Shown here one piece after another: positions 46,801-57,889 of a DNA stretch of 64,000 nucleotides (position 1 is its first letter; every line of letters begins with the position of its first letter). The notes under the pieces are model-generated. The model was not told the origin of the DNA. It saw only the letters and a list, made by a program, of their open reading frames with translations, and did not search any database. Origin of the DNA: Parelaphostrongylus tenuis (Eukaryota; Nematoda; Chromadorea; Rhabditida; Metastrongylidae); the NCBI GenBank assembly GCA_019055375.1, contig JAHQIW010000897.1:1-64000 (forward strand), in the 5' to 3' direction. Both the position numbers and the translations under genes were made by a program.

Positions 46801-49800
46801 GTTTCATAAATTTGGCAAATATCAACATAACGGAATATTCACCCAAACATGGATAAATTATTAACAAACATTGCTGAACGTTTGTGAACAGAGATAAATC
46901 TTCTCAATTCATACTTATTTTTAGGTATTTTGCAAATATGATTGATTGTTGCCTTTTTCCTCCTCCACAATCTTCTTAGCCTGCGGTGTTTTTTGATGAT
47001 GTTCTATCAGTTACTTGAATTTGTGGTTTAGGGACTTCATTGTCAGCCTACTGAGATTGTGGGCTTTTGCATTATCTACAACGTTGCCTTAGTAGCAAAA
47101 GTTTATGTATATATGATCTCTGTTAGTTAAAAATGAGAAGATTAGTTTAAACGATTTGCACTTCTAAAATCGTTTTCATGCTAATTTCTCACCGTACACT
47201 CACGGCATGCGATAGCTAGTCGTTCGCTTTCTTTTTTGGAGTTTTGATGTTTATTTAGAATACCGTACCACAAACGTGAGACAGAATAAGGTGCAAGGGA
47301 GAAAAACATTGACGCACAAGATGTTGTGAACACTTTGTATAAAGTTCAAAGATTGAAAAATGAATGTATAGGACGATTGCCTCCTCATTGTCACGCATAA
47401 CCTAACGGCTCTTATGAAAAATTCGTTTTCTGATCTGCATAAGGTCTACTATTCATTTGACGAGAATAGCGTAGAGACCGTCTCTCTCTTTAGAAACAAA
47501 AAGCATGAGTGTTTCCTAACGAAATAATGATTGATGCAGGTTATAAACTGGGTGACTGTCAACATTATGGATTTTGACGAAATGTTGCTAAATAGTAAAC
47601 AAATATTTAACGTTTGTGTACAGAGAAAGCACTCTTTAGTTAATGTTTTTCTTCAAGATTATTATTGTTTGTTGCCTATTTCCTTCTCCTGTCTCTTGTT
47701 CATATATGGTCAGCTAGCCTAAATTTTTGGTTTAGTGACTTCATTGTCACGGACAATCAAGAGACCATCAAAAAATTGAAGAGGGGTGAAATTCAAGGCA
47801 TTGTGTCGTCAAACAAACTCGTGCGAGCTGTGGATATCCCTGAAGTGGACCACGTAAGTTATCACGTAGTTCGTTGCAGCAACTTAGGACAATCATTACA
47901 CTGATTGGAAGACTGCGGAAACCTGGGTCCTTAAGTATGAGTTACGATGGTAATGTTTTAATGCTATCTCATGTATATTCAGAGATCTTTGACCAAGAAG
48001 TTCATAACTTATACAAGGTATTTTTAGGCCACTTCAGTTTCGAAATTCATAGCATGTTCTTGGTATTGTACAGTTTTAGTGGTTTCTTGATAGTTAAGGT
48101 TTGAATGTGGAAGCCGCTGAAGTGAAGTTCCAGACAAATGTTCAGCCTTTGTCTTCAGTCGAAGGATCTTGATCAAACGATGCGGCTTTAGTTGCAGATT
48201 TTTACCAAAAATCGGACTACTTCCAATGTTTCTTTCAAGAATTTTCGAAATATCCAGCTACCGGTTTTCTGCTAGCAAATAACAACTCCTATTTGAACAA
48301 CCAAAATTCAACGCGCTGTAGAGAATTTAAAAGGAGACTATGAGGAGGGTTGCCCAGCATCCGTCACTAAACCAGCACTTATAGAGGAGAAAGTTTTGAC
48401 ACTAGAGCAATAAACATCAATTTTGGTAAGCGGAAGAAATTAATACTGCGTAGCTGTAGTTACGTTCAATTGAGCATTTCTTCGCGAACATTTTGCTGCA
48501 TAACTTGTCTATGAAAGATAAATAAGTGACAAAGCTCTTGGTGCTGATCAATCCTTGAAGGATGCGACATGCATTCGTCTCAAATTTTTAGCTTCGATTG
48601 AGGTGATTGATGCAGACTGGCCACAATGACTCGCGGCGGCCTCCCGCTGTACCGAATCACTGCTGTCTATCCTCCCAGAGAAGCCTGAGACTACTTACGA
48701 CAACCTACTTAACGACCCGGATGGATGAATGGCTTGGCTGAGACATAAGAGCGAGATCGAATCACTGACTTCATGTGTCACACATAGGACCTCTAACCGC
48801 TGTGCCACATGTGCCCTAACTTGCCTATACTTGCTTTGAAATGGAGCTGACTTGGGAGCGAACCTGCTTTCTACTGATGCACGAATGGTGTGTGTAGCTT
48901 TGGGCCATGATACTGTTGCAGAATGGTTGGCTAGGATGTGATTCGCAAAGTTCAAGGCTAAGAGAGCAGTCTGGGATCAGACGCGCTCGAGCCGTCCGCA
49001 TGGTGCCCTATTAATCTTGCGCGTCGCATGCCATCTTACTTACCAGAATGGAAGGTGCTAATGAGAATGCGAAGGGAGACTTTGAGGAGAGTTGTCCAGC
49101 AGCGGTCACGAAATTCTTCAGGTAAAGAAGAGGAAAACACAAGAACTTTCAAAATTTTATTGATGTCGAAATTCTCTTTGCATCTTTAACTGCCAGAACG
49201 TTTTCATTTGCAAAGGCGAAATCTTATTCTGGGCTCATAAATATTTGTCAAATCTCAATCTGACTTCAGCCCATCTTATACTCTGTATTTCATGTTATTT
49301 GGTAGTTCATTTCGCTTTGTTCTCACATTAATTTTAAAGCCTTATAAAGCAGAAATAGCAGCTGTCTTACAAAAAAAATGTTGCTACTTACTGAGGGTAC
49401 TGTAGCGCAGTATGAATAGTCTGTCATGAGTGGTGGTATATATTTGTTCAATGCTGAAAATTGCTCTGTAAAAAAGTGCTAATTTCGCTGAAATTTTAGA
49501 TCATCTTTTACGATATGGTCCAGAATTTCAATGACTATAAATACAGGTTTGTATAGTTATCTTGACTTATCCTATTCCAACTATTACCGACGAAAATAAA
49601 AATGTCACATAATTTTTGGTTTTCAGGATTGGCCGTACCGGCGCAGTAGGAAGAGGTGGAAGGGCGACAGTTATGCTAAGCATGAATGCAGATCGAGATC
49701 TCATCATCCCATTAGTTGAGGTGGTTATTTTGCTACTCATTACGATAGCTGTTTACTTTTCTATTAGGAATACTGAATAGTTATTATGCCTGCCACTTCG

Positions 49801-50524
49801 AAATATAGTGCCATTTGCTGATCTATTGAAGTTTAGTTGAGCTAAACATCGCATGTTTCTATATTCACTCGCTGTCTTGTGAAGATATGTAGTGGCTGTT
49901 TTTGCACGGATTCGAGATTACACGTCTTCATCATGACAGTCCATTCTGTTAGCAGCTAACAATTCTATAAATTGGATTTGAGTCATAATGAAGCTTTTAT
50001 ATCGGCTATTTATCTTGTCAGAGCTGTACTTAGTTCTGTTTTATTTTTGTGGAAAGTTGTAGCAAATATGAAATGGTTTGTTAATTGAAAGAACAGCTTA
50101 TATGAGGTCAATCGTGGTATTGCTTCTACATCTCAGAAGATATTGATTGACCACAAGCGATGGCGACACGGCTTCCGTGGTTGGAGCTAATAAAACATTT
50201 TCCAATGTTCCACAACTTTTTGGCATTAAGTCGATTCGAGAGAGAAGCAAAAAATGATTAGAACTAGTGCAGAAATAATCATGGGACACCCCAATGATTT
50301 GTCAAAACGACTGATTACACAACATCAAAAAAGTGAACAGCTCACTTCTGTAGTTTATCAGCCGTCAACATTGTGATTTGTGTGTCGCCAACGTTTTTAT
50401 GTCGTTTATGTTGGTTCAACAGAAGTTGTTTCAGTTCATGAACTATCACCGTCAGATTTTACCTCATTGGCTGTGGAAATCTTACCAAGAAGCGCTAAGC
50501 CATCAAGAGCAGTGGGTCATATAA
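38674..50524 (+). CDS. DEAD-box-like RNA helicase with divergent motifs (DEVD)
   Basis: Exons chained in phase: 38674-38891, 39540-39643, 39710-39812, 39937-40046, 40114-40247, 41053-41172, 41236-41312, 44009-44075, 45243-45357, 45431-45536, 45871-45943, 47764-47853, 49500-49546, 49627-49720, 50435-50524 (stop). The sum is 1548 nt, about 515 residues. Order, counted from 38674: Q-motif Gln98 (PMQKQ), P-loop APTGSGKT 115-122, motif Ia position LILIMSNRKA, DIVVGTCAG 206-214 (TPGR region), DEVD 235-238, FSAA 267-270 (SAT), VIFTKNN (IV), RAVDIP 430-435 (V), YRIGRTGAVGRGG 454-466 (VI). The general fold follows DDX3/Vasa-type helicases. Residues normally needed for coupling and for the arginine finger are altered, so activity is doubtful. 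The intron after 45357 uses a GC donor. Weak points are the acceptor at 47763 and the in-frame 66-base segment 39644-39709, treated as an intron because the paralogue has an acceptor there. The start is unknown; the first in-frame ATG is at 38818. Confidence 0.8.
39169..39430 (+). repeat. SINE-like repeat, family A (helicase intron 1)
   Basis: A box 'gcacgtgtggctgctactc' decayed; body 'gtgaattggtgccatatttgtc' through 'gtcaaatccatggc'. Confidence 0.55.
40258..40475. repeat. ATATGTATA-type microsatellite (helicase intron)
   Basis: About 220 bases of TA/TATG/CATA steps beginning just 10 bases after the exon ending at 40247. Confidence 0.95.
40749..41015 (+). repeat. tRNA-like head followed by (TA)n/TATG tail
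   Basis: 'ctgctagagtggtagcacatg' (A-box-like) and 'cacggtttgaacttgc' (B-box-like), followed after 'cctgg' by a (TA)n tract (40846-41015). The same layout of head then TA-rich tail recurs at 56035-56230. Confidence 0.6.
41570..41690 (+). repeat. SINE-like family A tail fragment (helicase intron)
   Basis: Only the body end remains: 'gatgcttgatgtagtcgaat' then 'gtggtgcatccctca' and 'gcagcgagagctttt'. Confidence 0.55.
42530..43150. repeat. Tandem units of a ~175 bp repeat, family E (helicase intron)
   Basis: Three successive units share, in order, 'cacatgtgaaa', 'ttttcctactacagcgctgta', 'gaaagtctttcttgaaa', 'gagatttacgct' and 'gattactaa'. Unit starts lie near 42545, 42735 and 42905. More diverged units occur at 44760-45150. 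Confidence 0.7.
44760..45150. repeat. Further family E units (helicase intron)
   Basis: Two units: 'ttacagcgggctatgatgtc...cgagatttaagctatcgaa' and 'aacaagtcttcttgaaaccg...cgagttattac'. The chance 91-codon frame at 44701-44976 crosses them. Confidence 0.6.
46262..46332 (-). repeat. tRNA-like sequence with cloverleaf (family B, helicase intron)
   Basis: The 71 bases on minus fold with a perfect 7-bp acceptor stem (gcgtcag/ctgacgc), D stem atgc/gcat, anticodon stem cgctc/gagtg with loop gcggaaa (GGA) and a T arm ctgtg-ttcaaat-cccgg with one mismatch. Position 33 is C, as in the 5112 copy. Confidence 0.6.
46338..47748. repeat. 0.7 kb tandem duplication inside a helicase intron
   Basis: 46338-47043 and 47067-47748 align from 'cattatctccaatgttgcc' to 'tttag(g/t)gacttcattgtca' throughout. 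The second copy abuts the exon starting at 47764; the first ends at a matching acceptor-like 'gtggtttag' without the exon behind it. Confidence 0.9.
48385..48990 (+). pseudogene. mariner-family relic interrupted by a SINE
   Basis: 'actagagcaataaacatcaa' at about 48400 begins the same 5' region as at 35700 and 53010(-). The transposase start (MELTWERTCFLLMHEW) comes after the SINE, at about 48842, and soon hits a stop. Short similar blocks on each side (48320-48360 and 49060-49110, sharing 'ggagact(a/t)tgagga') suggest the mariner itself sits in an older repeat. Confidence 0.7.
48513..48816 (-). repeat. SINE-like repeat, family A, with target-site duplication
   Basis: A complete copy with its head at the right ('cctctaaccgctgtgccacatg' on +). 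It is flanked by TAACTTGTCTAT (48501-48512) and TAACTTGCCTAT (48817-48828), a 12-base duplication with one change. Removing one repeat restores the mariner 5' region seen at 35790. Confidence 0.85.
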
Positions 50525-52804
50525 CTTCATGTCATGTTGTCTTCTTATAGATTTTAGCAGTGTTGTACGCGGTTATTCTCTACTGCGGTAGCAAACAATT
50601 CTTACTTTCTTTCAAGGGAAGCATCTTCATCTTTGGATAGCTTCGTCACGGCTGCTTCAGAAATCTCTAGCATTGATGTGGTCAGCGACAATGAACAGTT
50701 TGTTTCTCTTCGTAGAAATTCGGTGCCGTGAAGTTTTAATTATTGTGTTCCTTGTAGAGATTGTCATTCTGTTGAACAAATTTCATAGTGGAATAATAAC
50801 TACTGTTAGCTGAATATGATCTTATTAGCACCTATTTCACTTCTTAAAACATTGATTGGTGTTAGTGTTCACTGTCTGCGGTATTTTTCGATGTTTATGA
50901 ACACCTCATGCCCGGCTATTTCGAAACATTGCCGAGACAATTTGATCGCAACGTGTACACAATGCTCACTAATCTAGTGCATTTTTGTTCAAATCACTAT
51001 TTGCCATATCGTTCACTTGTGATTAGTAATAAATGTTTTTCGAAGAAATATGGTTATCGTATGACATTTGAAGACGAATACTCAGATATTTTTGCTGCAC
51101 AAAGTATTAATGAGGATTACGAGATCTACGTGCTATTCAGCTATAGATGCACATGTTCATATATATCCTATATTCATATCCTCGATGCTCTTGAACAACC
51201 CTTCGCCCAGGGCCGCTTGATTCATATTGTTGAACTATGAAAACAAGGCGTTCATTATGTTGGCTTGTCGACGTCGATAGACGTAGCTGGAGTAGTCAGA
51301 AAAATTTGCTCCGTTGAGCGCCGAAATGAGGCATTTGGAACCAATCTATTCTTCATGAGAATCGCTTCGTTCAGGCGTAATCGGAGGAAAACATTCCCCC
51401 AAGCTTACGTTCCTGTGCTTATCATTTTTTCGACGGCCTTAATTCGACTCGACCTTCCACTGTCGTTCTTCGCGCCACTCCTTTCTTTTGAGCCGCATCT
51501 TCTTCTGTGAATCACCGTTAGAATGAAGCGTTACACTCTGCAAATTCCATACAGATTGAGTCGTATGTTAATAAGCTGGTCACTCTTTGGTAATTGATTT
51601 TATCGCTCGCAGCACATGACTTGCCATTCCAAGGAAGAACATTTGAAGCGGACGAAACGAAGATGAAGATGCACAATGAGGACGAATTGAAAACAACCGA
51701 CTCGAAACATCAGCTTTGAAGAAGACGAAACGCGTCGAAAGTTAAAGTTGGTTTGCAGTAAGCTACATTGAGAATTCAGAGTAAATTTATTTTTACCGGT
51801 GATCGTTTGATTCTATGCCTCATCACTTTACACAGTATATCAAACTTTTTGCGTACAATCCTACCTGGTACTTCAATGTAATCACGCCTCTTTTTGTAGA
51901 ATTTTTATGTCCTGTATGTTCATTATGAGGAGCTGATAGTGCAATGATAGCAATCCCGTTTCTTACGCTGTCCCCAACGTATCACCCACTGCTTCAATTA
52001 ATCCGTTTAATCGTAGCTACGATTTACAAAGGTTTGCAGTTTTTTGGATATGGTATTGACCAATGTATGAGAGTTTTCGCCTTCCTCATAAATTTCGCTG
52101 TTATAAAATCCCCCGGTCCTAGAGAAATGAGAGAGCTATTAGAGCAGCCGAGGGGTTGGGTCGATCCAGCGCCCGCGTAGGTTCGATGTAGTGACGAGAT
52201 GTCTGCGATACACAACGACCGCAACTTCCTAAAGCTTGAAACTTAATAGGTCGATCAAAGAAATTAGTGGAAAAGTAGAATCCCTAGTCAAAAGTTCAAT
52301 TTTCACACTTGTAAATTATTACAAACTTAGAAACTGCTTAATGTTAGCGCCATCTTCAGTCACTGACAGTAGTTTGAAATAAGTTGAAATTGAGTGCCAA
52401 TTTTATGTACTACTGAGCTGAAAGTTTAATGTTTGCAAGAGCTATCAGCATTTGCCAAATCTGCTTCTTTGCAAATAATGTAGCCTCTTACGATGCAGTA
52501 TATGTATGCGGAACAAGATTCAGGGTTACGTTGAGAGAAAGTTTGCATGATCACTACGGAAGAGCGGACGTACTCCTCACGACTTCCTCTTTGCCAGAAG
52601 CAGCAATGTGAAGAAGTCTTATTTGAAATAACAGCAGTATTACGCTTCTCATTATCTATGTAAGAACAGGTGTAAGCTTTAGCACTGGACTTCGATCTAT
52701 GTGCTATGCGAGTCAAACGATAGTAATGATGGAGAGAACAATCTAGAGGATCAATCACACCCGGGCAGTCCACAGGAAGATACATTGGTTTTGTGCGCAG
52801 CTTC
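50525..52804. other. Downstream of the helicase; one unassigned open frame
   Basis: A 110-codon frame at 50908-51240 (+) starts with ATG and ends in a stop. Its composition is not obviously random (RQFDRNVYTMLTNLVHF), but I recognise no family. 51715-51750 carries the 'cgaaacgcgtcgaaag' motif. Otherwise no gene is seen. Confidence 0.4.
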
Positions 52805-53010
52805 ACTAGCACTTCCCCTCGCTCCATTCGTGCATGACTAGCAAGCTAATTTATTCCCATGGCAGCTCCATTATATAGTAAGATTACGCAATTTGCAAAC
52901 CAAAATGTTCATGAGAAAATGCGCAACTGAACGATATCGAAGTTATGCTAGTTCAGCTACTTCGTATTAACACATTTGGTGTTTATTGCTCTAGTACCAA
53001 AACATATGAA
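52805..53010 (-). pseudogene. mariner-family relic: 5' region and transposase N-terminus
   Basis: On minus it reads MELPWE-stop-ISLLVMHEWSEGK. The 5' region extends to 'ggtactagagcaataaacac' (about 53000). Confidence 0.7.
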
Positions 53011-53499
53011 ACGAACTGTTGTCGATTTATGTAAAAGTAATTAGGCTTTTTTGGCGGTCCGAAACCGAAATCACTTTAACTTTACTTTTGCGGAACAGCG
53101 AATCATCGCAGAATGGTCGATGTTAGATTCTTCTGCATTACCTCGTGTTGTCTCAAGAGGATCATCATTAATGATTGCTCTCAGTTGGTGACTGTCAACT
53201 CCTCATGGCCTCACTGCTTTCCTCATCTTCATGGCTCTCGTCTCCTTTACGAAATTTCTTGAACCACCATTACAATGTTAGCTCATTGGAACTTTCTAGC
53301 CCAAATGTGATCTTGATTTTGTAAGCTGTCCCTGCTGCTTTGAAACCAATTGGAATTTTTATCGAAATTTCTCGCTTTACTTCTTGTCTTGTTCTTTCCG
53401 GTACTTTTCCGTTATCTCCATCTTTTGGAAAGCGTTTCAACAGTAAATTGGGGGTTAATATCAAAAGAATTTGAGTGATGTGTTTACTTTCCTCAATAG

Positions 53500-53950
53500 C
53501 TTGTTTTTTGCGCTGTAACTATCGAAAAACCTTCTATCTCACATTCAAGCATTTCTTACCGCATAAAGTTCTTTTTTACAGGCAATCAATTATTATTGAT
53601 ACCGTAAATTTTGTCAATCTCAAAGGTGTATTTGTTTCTTAGAAACAACTTTTTAGAGCGTTGTAGCAGTCAAAAGAAGGTTAGCTTTTGCAAATTTGGA
53701 TCACTTCCAATGTTCACACACTAATTTGATCTCTCAGAATGCGTTCTTTGTATTTTTCTAGAGTTTTCAAAATTCGATAGCTAATACTTCGAAATTTTTT
53801 AGGTATACTTCATTATTGAAGTGACATCCTTAATGCGCTCTAACAGTAAAAAAAAAACAAGAATGTTTTTCACGCTCAAGCACTTCTCGTTGAACAAAGC
53901 AGATTTTGCTGTAGACCTTTGATAATCATTCGACAGTACAAACCTCAGCA
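53500..53950. repeat. Diverged family E repeat units
   Basis: 'gagcgttgtagcagtcaaaagaagg', 'gcgctctaacagt' and 'gacctttgataatcattcg' follow the order of the array at 42530-43150, spaced about 180 bases apart. Confidence 0.45.
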
Positions 53951-55056
53951 TTTTCAATAATGTAGTTGGTTTTGGGCATGGAATTCTCAGAGCCCGTAGC
54001 ACTCAAAGGAAGATTACGTATCGCACTTAACCGATATGTTGCAAAAAGAATGAGGACTTGAGGCCACTGTTGCAAAATTTCTTCCAGCGCCATATCATCA
54101 TCTTTGCAAAAGCCAGATTTAACTCCAGGTTCACCAAAACTTAAGCTGCCTAGCAACTTCTAGATTCTATCTTTTCAAAAACACTAGGCGAGGCGTATCG
54201 TTCATGCGTTGAACAAAGCCTTGAGAAGGCTTTTTCAAAACTCAGTACAAGATTGAGATTACTACTATCGAATAACTTTTAAATGGCTGAAAAGAACGTT
54301 AAGAGACTTTTCTGAGAAAAGTTGAGAAATGGACTGATATTAGAGAATTGTACCCGTATGTTGTTGGATCGATGTAACGTCGTGAATGCTTGATTAATTA
54401 CATACTTCAAACATCTATATAGTATTATATAGACCTATTCTCAATGATATCTCATCATACTACAGCTACATACTCTGAAATGTTCAGCTCTAGTCAATAA
54501 TCACAAATATCAGCATCTCGTTAGCAATATCCTATTTGTAGAGTTAACAAAGATTCACAGCTAAATGAATGAGACCGACCAACTTTCTACAGTTTATCTG
54601 AGTGGTGAAAAGTACAAAGCAGCTTTTTCTCGACTATAAAGGGATGAAGGAAAAGCTCACTATGCTGATTAACTCCTGAGGGATACGCCATGCACTCGAC
54701 TTCATCGAGCATCGTTTATAGTGCCTGACTGCACACTGACATCTTGTTAAGCTTCGGGCTGGGAAGTGAACCGTCTCGATTGCATGTGTGCTGCAGAACA
54801 CCTCTAACCACTTCGATTCTGCGATTACATATTATGCCAGATCAATATTTTTAGTAGGAAGTCTCCAAGGCGTACACAGAGCACCAGAAAAGTACTAAAC
54901 AAGTCGTATGTGTGGCGAAGAAAGTAACAGCAGTTAAAATAATCTCAAAATGAATCATAAGGCCCATTGTAGTAATGAATATGAGCCGTTTATTATTCAT
55001 GCTTACTTCACTGTTGTTAGCAATGTGAAATACATTACACAGATGTTGACACCAAC
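53951..55056. other. No gene seen apart from a SINE-like fragment
   Basis: 54648-54818 is a minus family A fragment ('tcctgagggatacgccatgcac', then 'gcagaacacctctaaccac'). C-terminal helicase exons matching the pseudogene at 55057-57842 were looked for and not found. Confidence 0.5.
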
Positions 55057-55347
55057 CTGAAGAGCTTCACCTGTATCTGGCTAAGCTCGGACACACTGTT
55101 TTCACCGCAATACACCACTGAAAACGCCGCGATCCAAAACAAGATGCCAAAGACTTCAACGGACACGATAGTCAATCAATGCCTTGAACAGTGTTCTATC
55201 GTATCTCTAGGATTCTTCTCCAAGATTTTGCTAATGGTGGACCAAAATGCAAGGCGTTCAATAATCATTATGTCAACCTCATCAGCGACAAGCATCTTGA
55301 GCTTCGTTGAATCTAGCTGTAAAAGAAAACACCTTTTCGTTATTCAC

Positions 55348-55415
55348 ATATATGTACGTCTATATATATATTCAACATATGTATATACATACACACACAT
55401 GTATGTATATATAAA
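55348..55415. repeat. TATG/TACA microsatellite
   Basis: Alternating TA/CATA steps, in the intron of the helicase pseudogene equivalent to the one with the 40258-41015 tracts in the plus gene. Confidence 0.85.
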
Positions 55416-55672
55416 TCCAAGAGTATTGAATAGTATGCAAAACACTAAACATCAAGAGGGAGTTGAAATAGTATTTCACCCACGCGGAGCGTACGTATCA
55501 CAACTACATCTGTGATACCACCACTCTGCTGGGACTCCTCCATCGATATAAACTATCGTAACGCCGGCAATCAATCTTCAACAGCTCAGGCCTAGAAAGC
55601 ACATTTTGGCATCAAACTCAATTATGCTGAAAGTTTCGTTTTGAGTGTTTTCTTAAGACCACTGCTCAAATT

Positions 55673-55982
55673 TCAATATGTCTTGCAATCATCTTTGAGC
55701 CACGCATGTCAGTGGTCTGTTAAACAGGGCTGACTTAGAAAGCGCGATACACGTGTTTCGATCTAGCGATCTCGTCAGTCGGGCAGTTACCCTTTCTCGT
55801 CTTTTGCTAATCTCTGTGGGTACTCCAGTCCCCACACTAAGAGTTAGCGACGACGAACGCTTTGCACGATCAAGACATGACGAGATCGCAAGATCGAAAC
55901 ACGTGTATCGGGCTCAATAAATCAGCCCTGTTTGACAGACCACTAACATGCGTGGCTCAAAAATGATTGCAAGGCATATGCT
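55673..55982. repeat. MITE-like element, family C, with ~95 bp terminal inverted repeats
   Basis: Left end 55673-55770 and right end 55885-55982 are close reverse complements (atatg(t/c)cttgcaatcat, gccacgcatgt(c/t)agtgg, cgatacacgtgtttcgatc). The centre is about 110 bases, so there is no coding capacity. Decayed relatives: 7500-7705, 27700-28150, 57890-58140. Confidence 0.85.
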
Positions 55983-56034
55983 GAAAGTTGTTCCAAAATG
56001 CACCGTCTAAAAAATTCTTTTTTTTTTTTGGAAG

Positions 56035-56230
56035 TGGTAGCAGAGCGGTGGCATCGGTAGTGCCTATGTAGTGCACATCTTCGATATGGGTGAAAGTCGG
56101 TTCAATTCTCCATTGCTGTCGAATATTATGCATATCATTCAAGCTCCTGGATATGTATGCATATGGCTCTACGTGAGTATATAGGGGAGCTCTTGGATAT
56201 GTGCATATATGTACAAAAACAAATACATCA
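56035..56230 (+). repeat. tRNA-like head with TATG-rich tail
   Basis: 'gcatcggtagtgcctatgtag' and the B-box-like 'gtcggttcaattctcc', then 'ctcctggatatgtatgc' and a TA-rich tail, as at 40749-41015. Confidence 0.5.
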
Positions 56231-57164
56231 TGTAACATGATACCACTGCTAAATAGCAATAGTACCTTTGATAAAAGTTCTCGTGTTACAAAGGATTCAG
56301 AACAGATGATAGAATGGGCTGACCTTACTATTATTGAAGGCCGCTAGCACGCCAGCGCAACGGCAATAACAATTTTGTCCTCGATGGGATGCAGCGTGTT
56401 AGCTGTGGAATTCTTCTCCTAAAGAACAAATCGCTTACGCATACATTGCATTGAACACCTAAATAAATGCGATCTTCAAAGATATTCGAACTAAAAATGG
56501 CTTTGATCCATTATTACTTATACCTTCGGATTTTGGCAAGCATCCTGCCATCGTACAAGCAGTGTTGAACGTGTGTATCATCAGACCCTTTGAGTCACCC
56601 AATATCAAGACGAGTGGGCTATTCGTTTTTCTGAACTAAATAATACACATATTTCAATGCCTGAAAAACAGGACCAGTTTATGTAGTGAGAATAATCAAA
56701 TATATATATGAATAGATTTCATTACCATTGACTTGCCGTTTATACCAGGTAATTCATACCGTTCTGACAACTCAGTGACGGATAGCACACTGCATGGCCA
56801 CAGTCAAAAATGCGGCCTGCTTGCCACTTCTTGCTGGTGCAGACACGACCAGACATCTCTCCTAAAAGTCAAAAATAATTGCTGTTAAAGCAAAACGAGG
56901 CTATCTTTACCACTATTCTAATAGCCTGAGAACCACAGAAGTCGCGCAAGCTTGTACATGTGACAAATGCAAGTAATTCATATGACAGAGATTGGAAACT
57001 AGGCTTCCATCAAGCAATTCCATTGTCCTAAAATAAAATCGGGGCCTTTTGAATCATAGAGGAAGTGACTTCATTGACTCAAAAATTTTTCAAATACACG
57101 AATCATAACGAGCAAAAACTCTAGCTTATCAAATATCGAAATTTTTCTCAAAAAAAAAAGAAAA

Positions 57165-57426
57165 ATGAAACTCGCGGTTTTACTAATCTCTTGAGAGATG
57201 CACCATTGAATTTGACGTTAACGAGAATCGTTGGAGGTGTATGTAGGCATGTTCAGCTTTTACAGTAACTTGTGGATGTGTCAGCTCAGTGCTGGTATCC
57301 TCCTGGACGAGTGTGGTACCAATTCACTGACATGGAAGGCATGGAGAAGGCTTGGAGAGCCATGTGCGCGGGACAGGACCACTGATCTCGTGTGAGTCGC
57401 AGGGGATCACTATCGAAAGCGCCCAC
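57165..57426 (-). repeat. SINE-like repeat, family A
   Basis: The body ('agagatgcaccattgaat', 'gacgagtgtggtaccaattc') is kept but the head at the right is mostly lost. It lies in the pseudogene intron between 57027 and 57692. Confidence 0.6.
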
Positions 57427-57889
57427 AAACCTGTCAAACAGTTACAGGAAGAGAACTAAACCCAAAACTCTATATTTCATTTAAGATCAGTAGCCATACA
57501 TAGGAAGAATCAGCTCAAGGATAAGAATGCTAGGCAAAAATCTATACGCTGAGATATTGAAAATTATAAAGGTCAAAAATCAGTGACAATTACAACATCG
57601 AAACATCTCGTTATCCTTTTCAACAGTGGAATACTTTCAAATCGAAAAGGCTTACAAAGCTTATTTCAGCAAATATGTAAACAGGACTTACGTGGGGGGA
57701 AGGTCCACAAGAGGTAGAGTAATCGACATACTCCGGAGCTGCTCGTTTGACAAGCTCTCAAGCTTGTCACAATGAGATGGATTAGTACCTGAATTACATA
57801 AACGCCTTTTTGTTCTGTGGTGAAAAAACAAATCTTCTCCGTCTGAGATATTAATTGAAAGCCGTTCAAAGATCAGAAAAAAAACACGA

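Larger units (their letters stand above)
55057..57842 (-). pseudogene. Truncated, inverted duplicate of the DEAD-box-like helicase
   Basis: Seven pseudo-exons match the plus gene in order on the minus strand: 57692-57842 (SNEQLRSMSIT), 56926-57027 (MELLDGSLVSNL), 56760-56861, 56524-56630 (PLVLILGDSKG), 56326-56458, 55198-55316 (MLVADEVD) and 55057-55133 (AAFSVVYCGENS). The P-loop reads APARSGKQ and a stop follows in the same exon. The 56326-56458 exon has a one-base deletion in the TPGR region. The donor after 55198 reads ATAGAA and the acceptor before 55133 ends GG instead of AG. Nothing corresponding to motifs IV-VI follows. DEVD is shared with the plus gene, so that change predates the duplication. 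Introns contain a MITE, SINE and microsatellite. Confidence 0.9.

Noticed and set aside
48530..48830. Regular spaced repeats that might suggest a CRISPR-like array in this repeat-rich DNA
   Set aside because: Single SINE copy. No arrays of short repeats with unique spacers anywhere in the window, and the DNA is eukaryotic.
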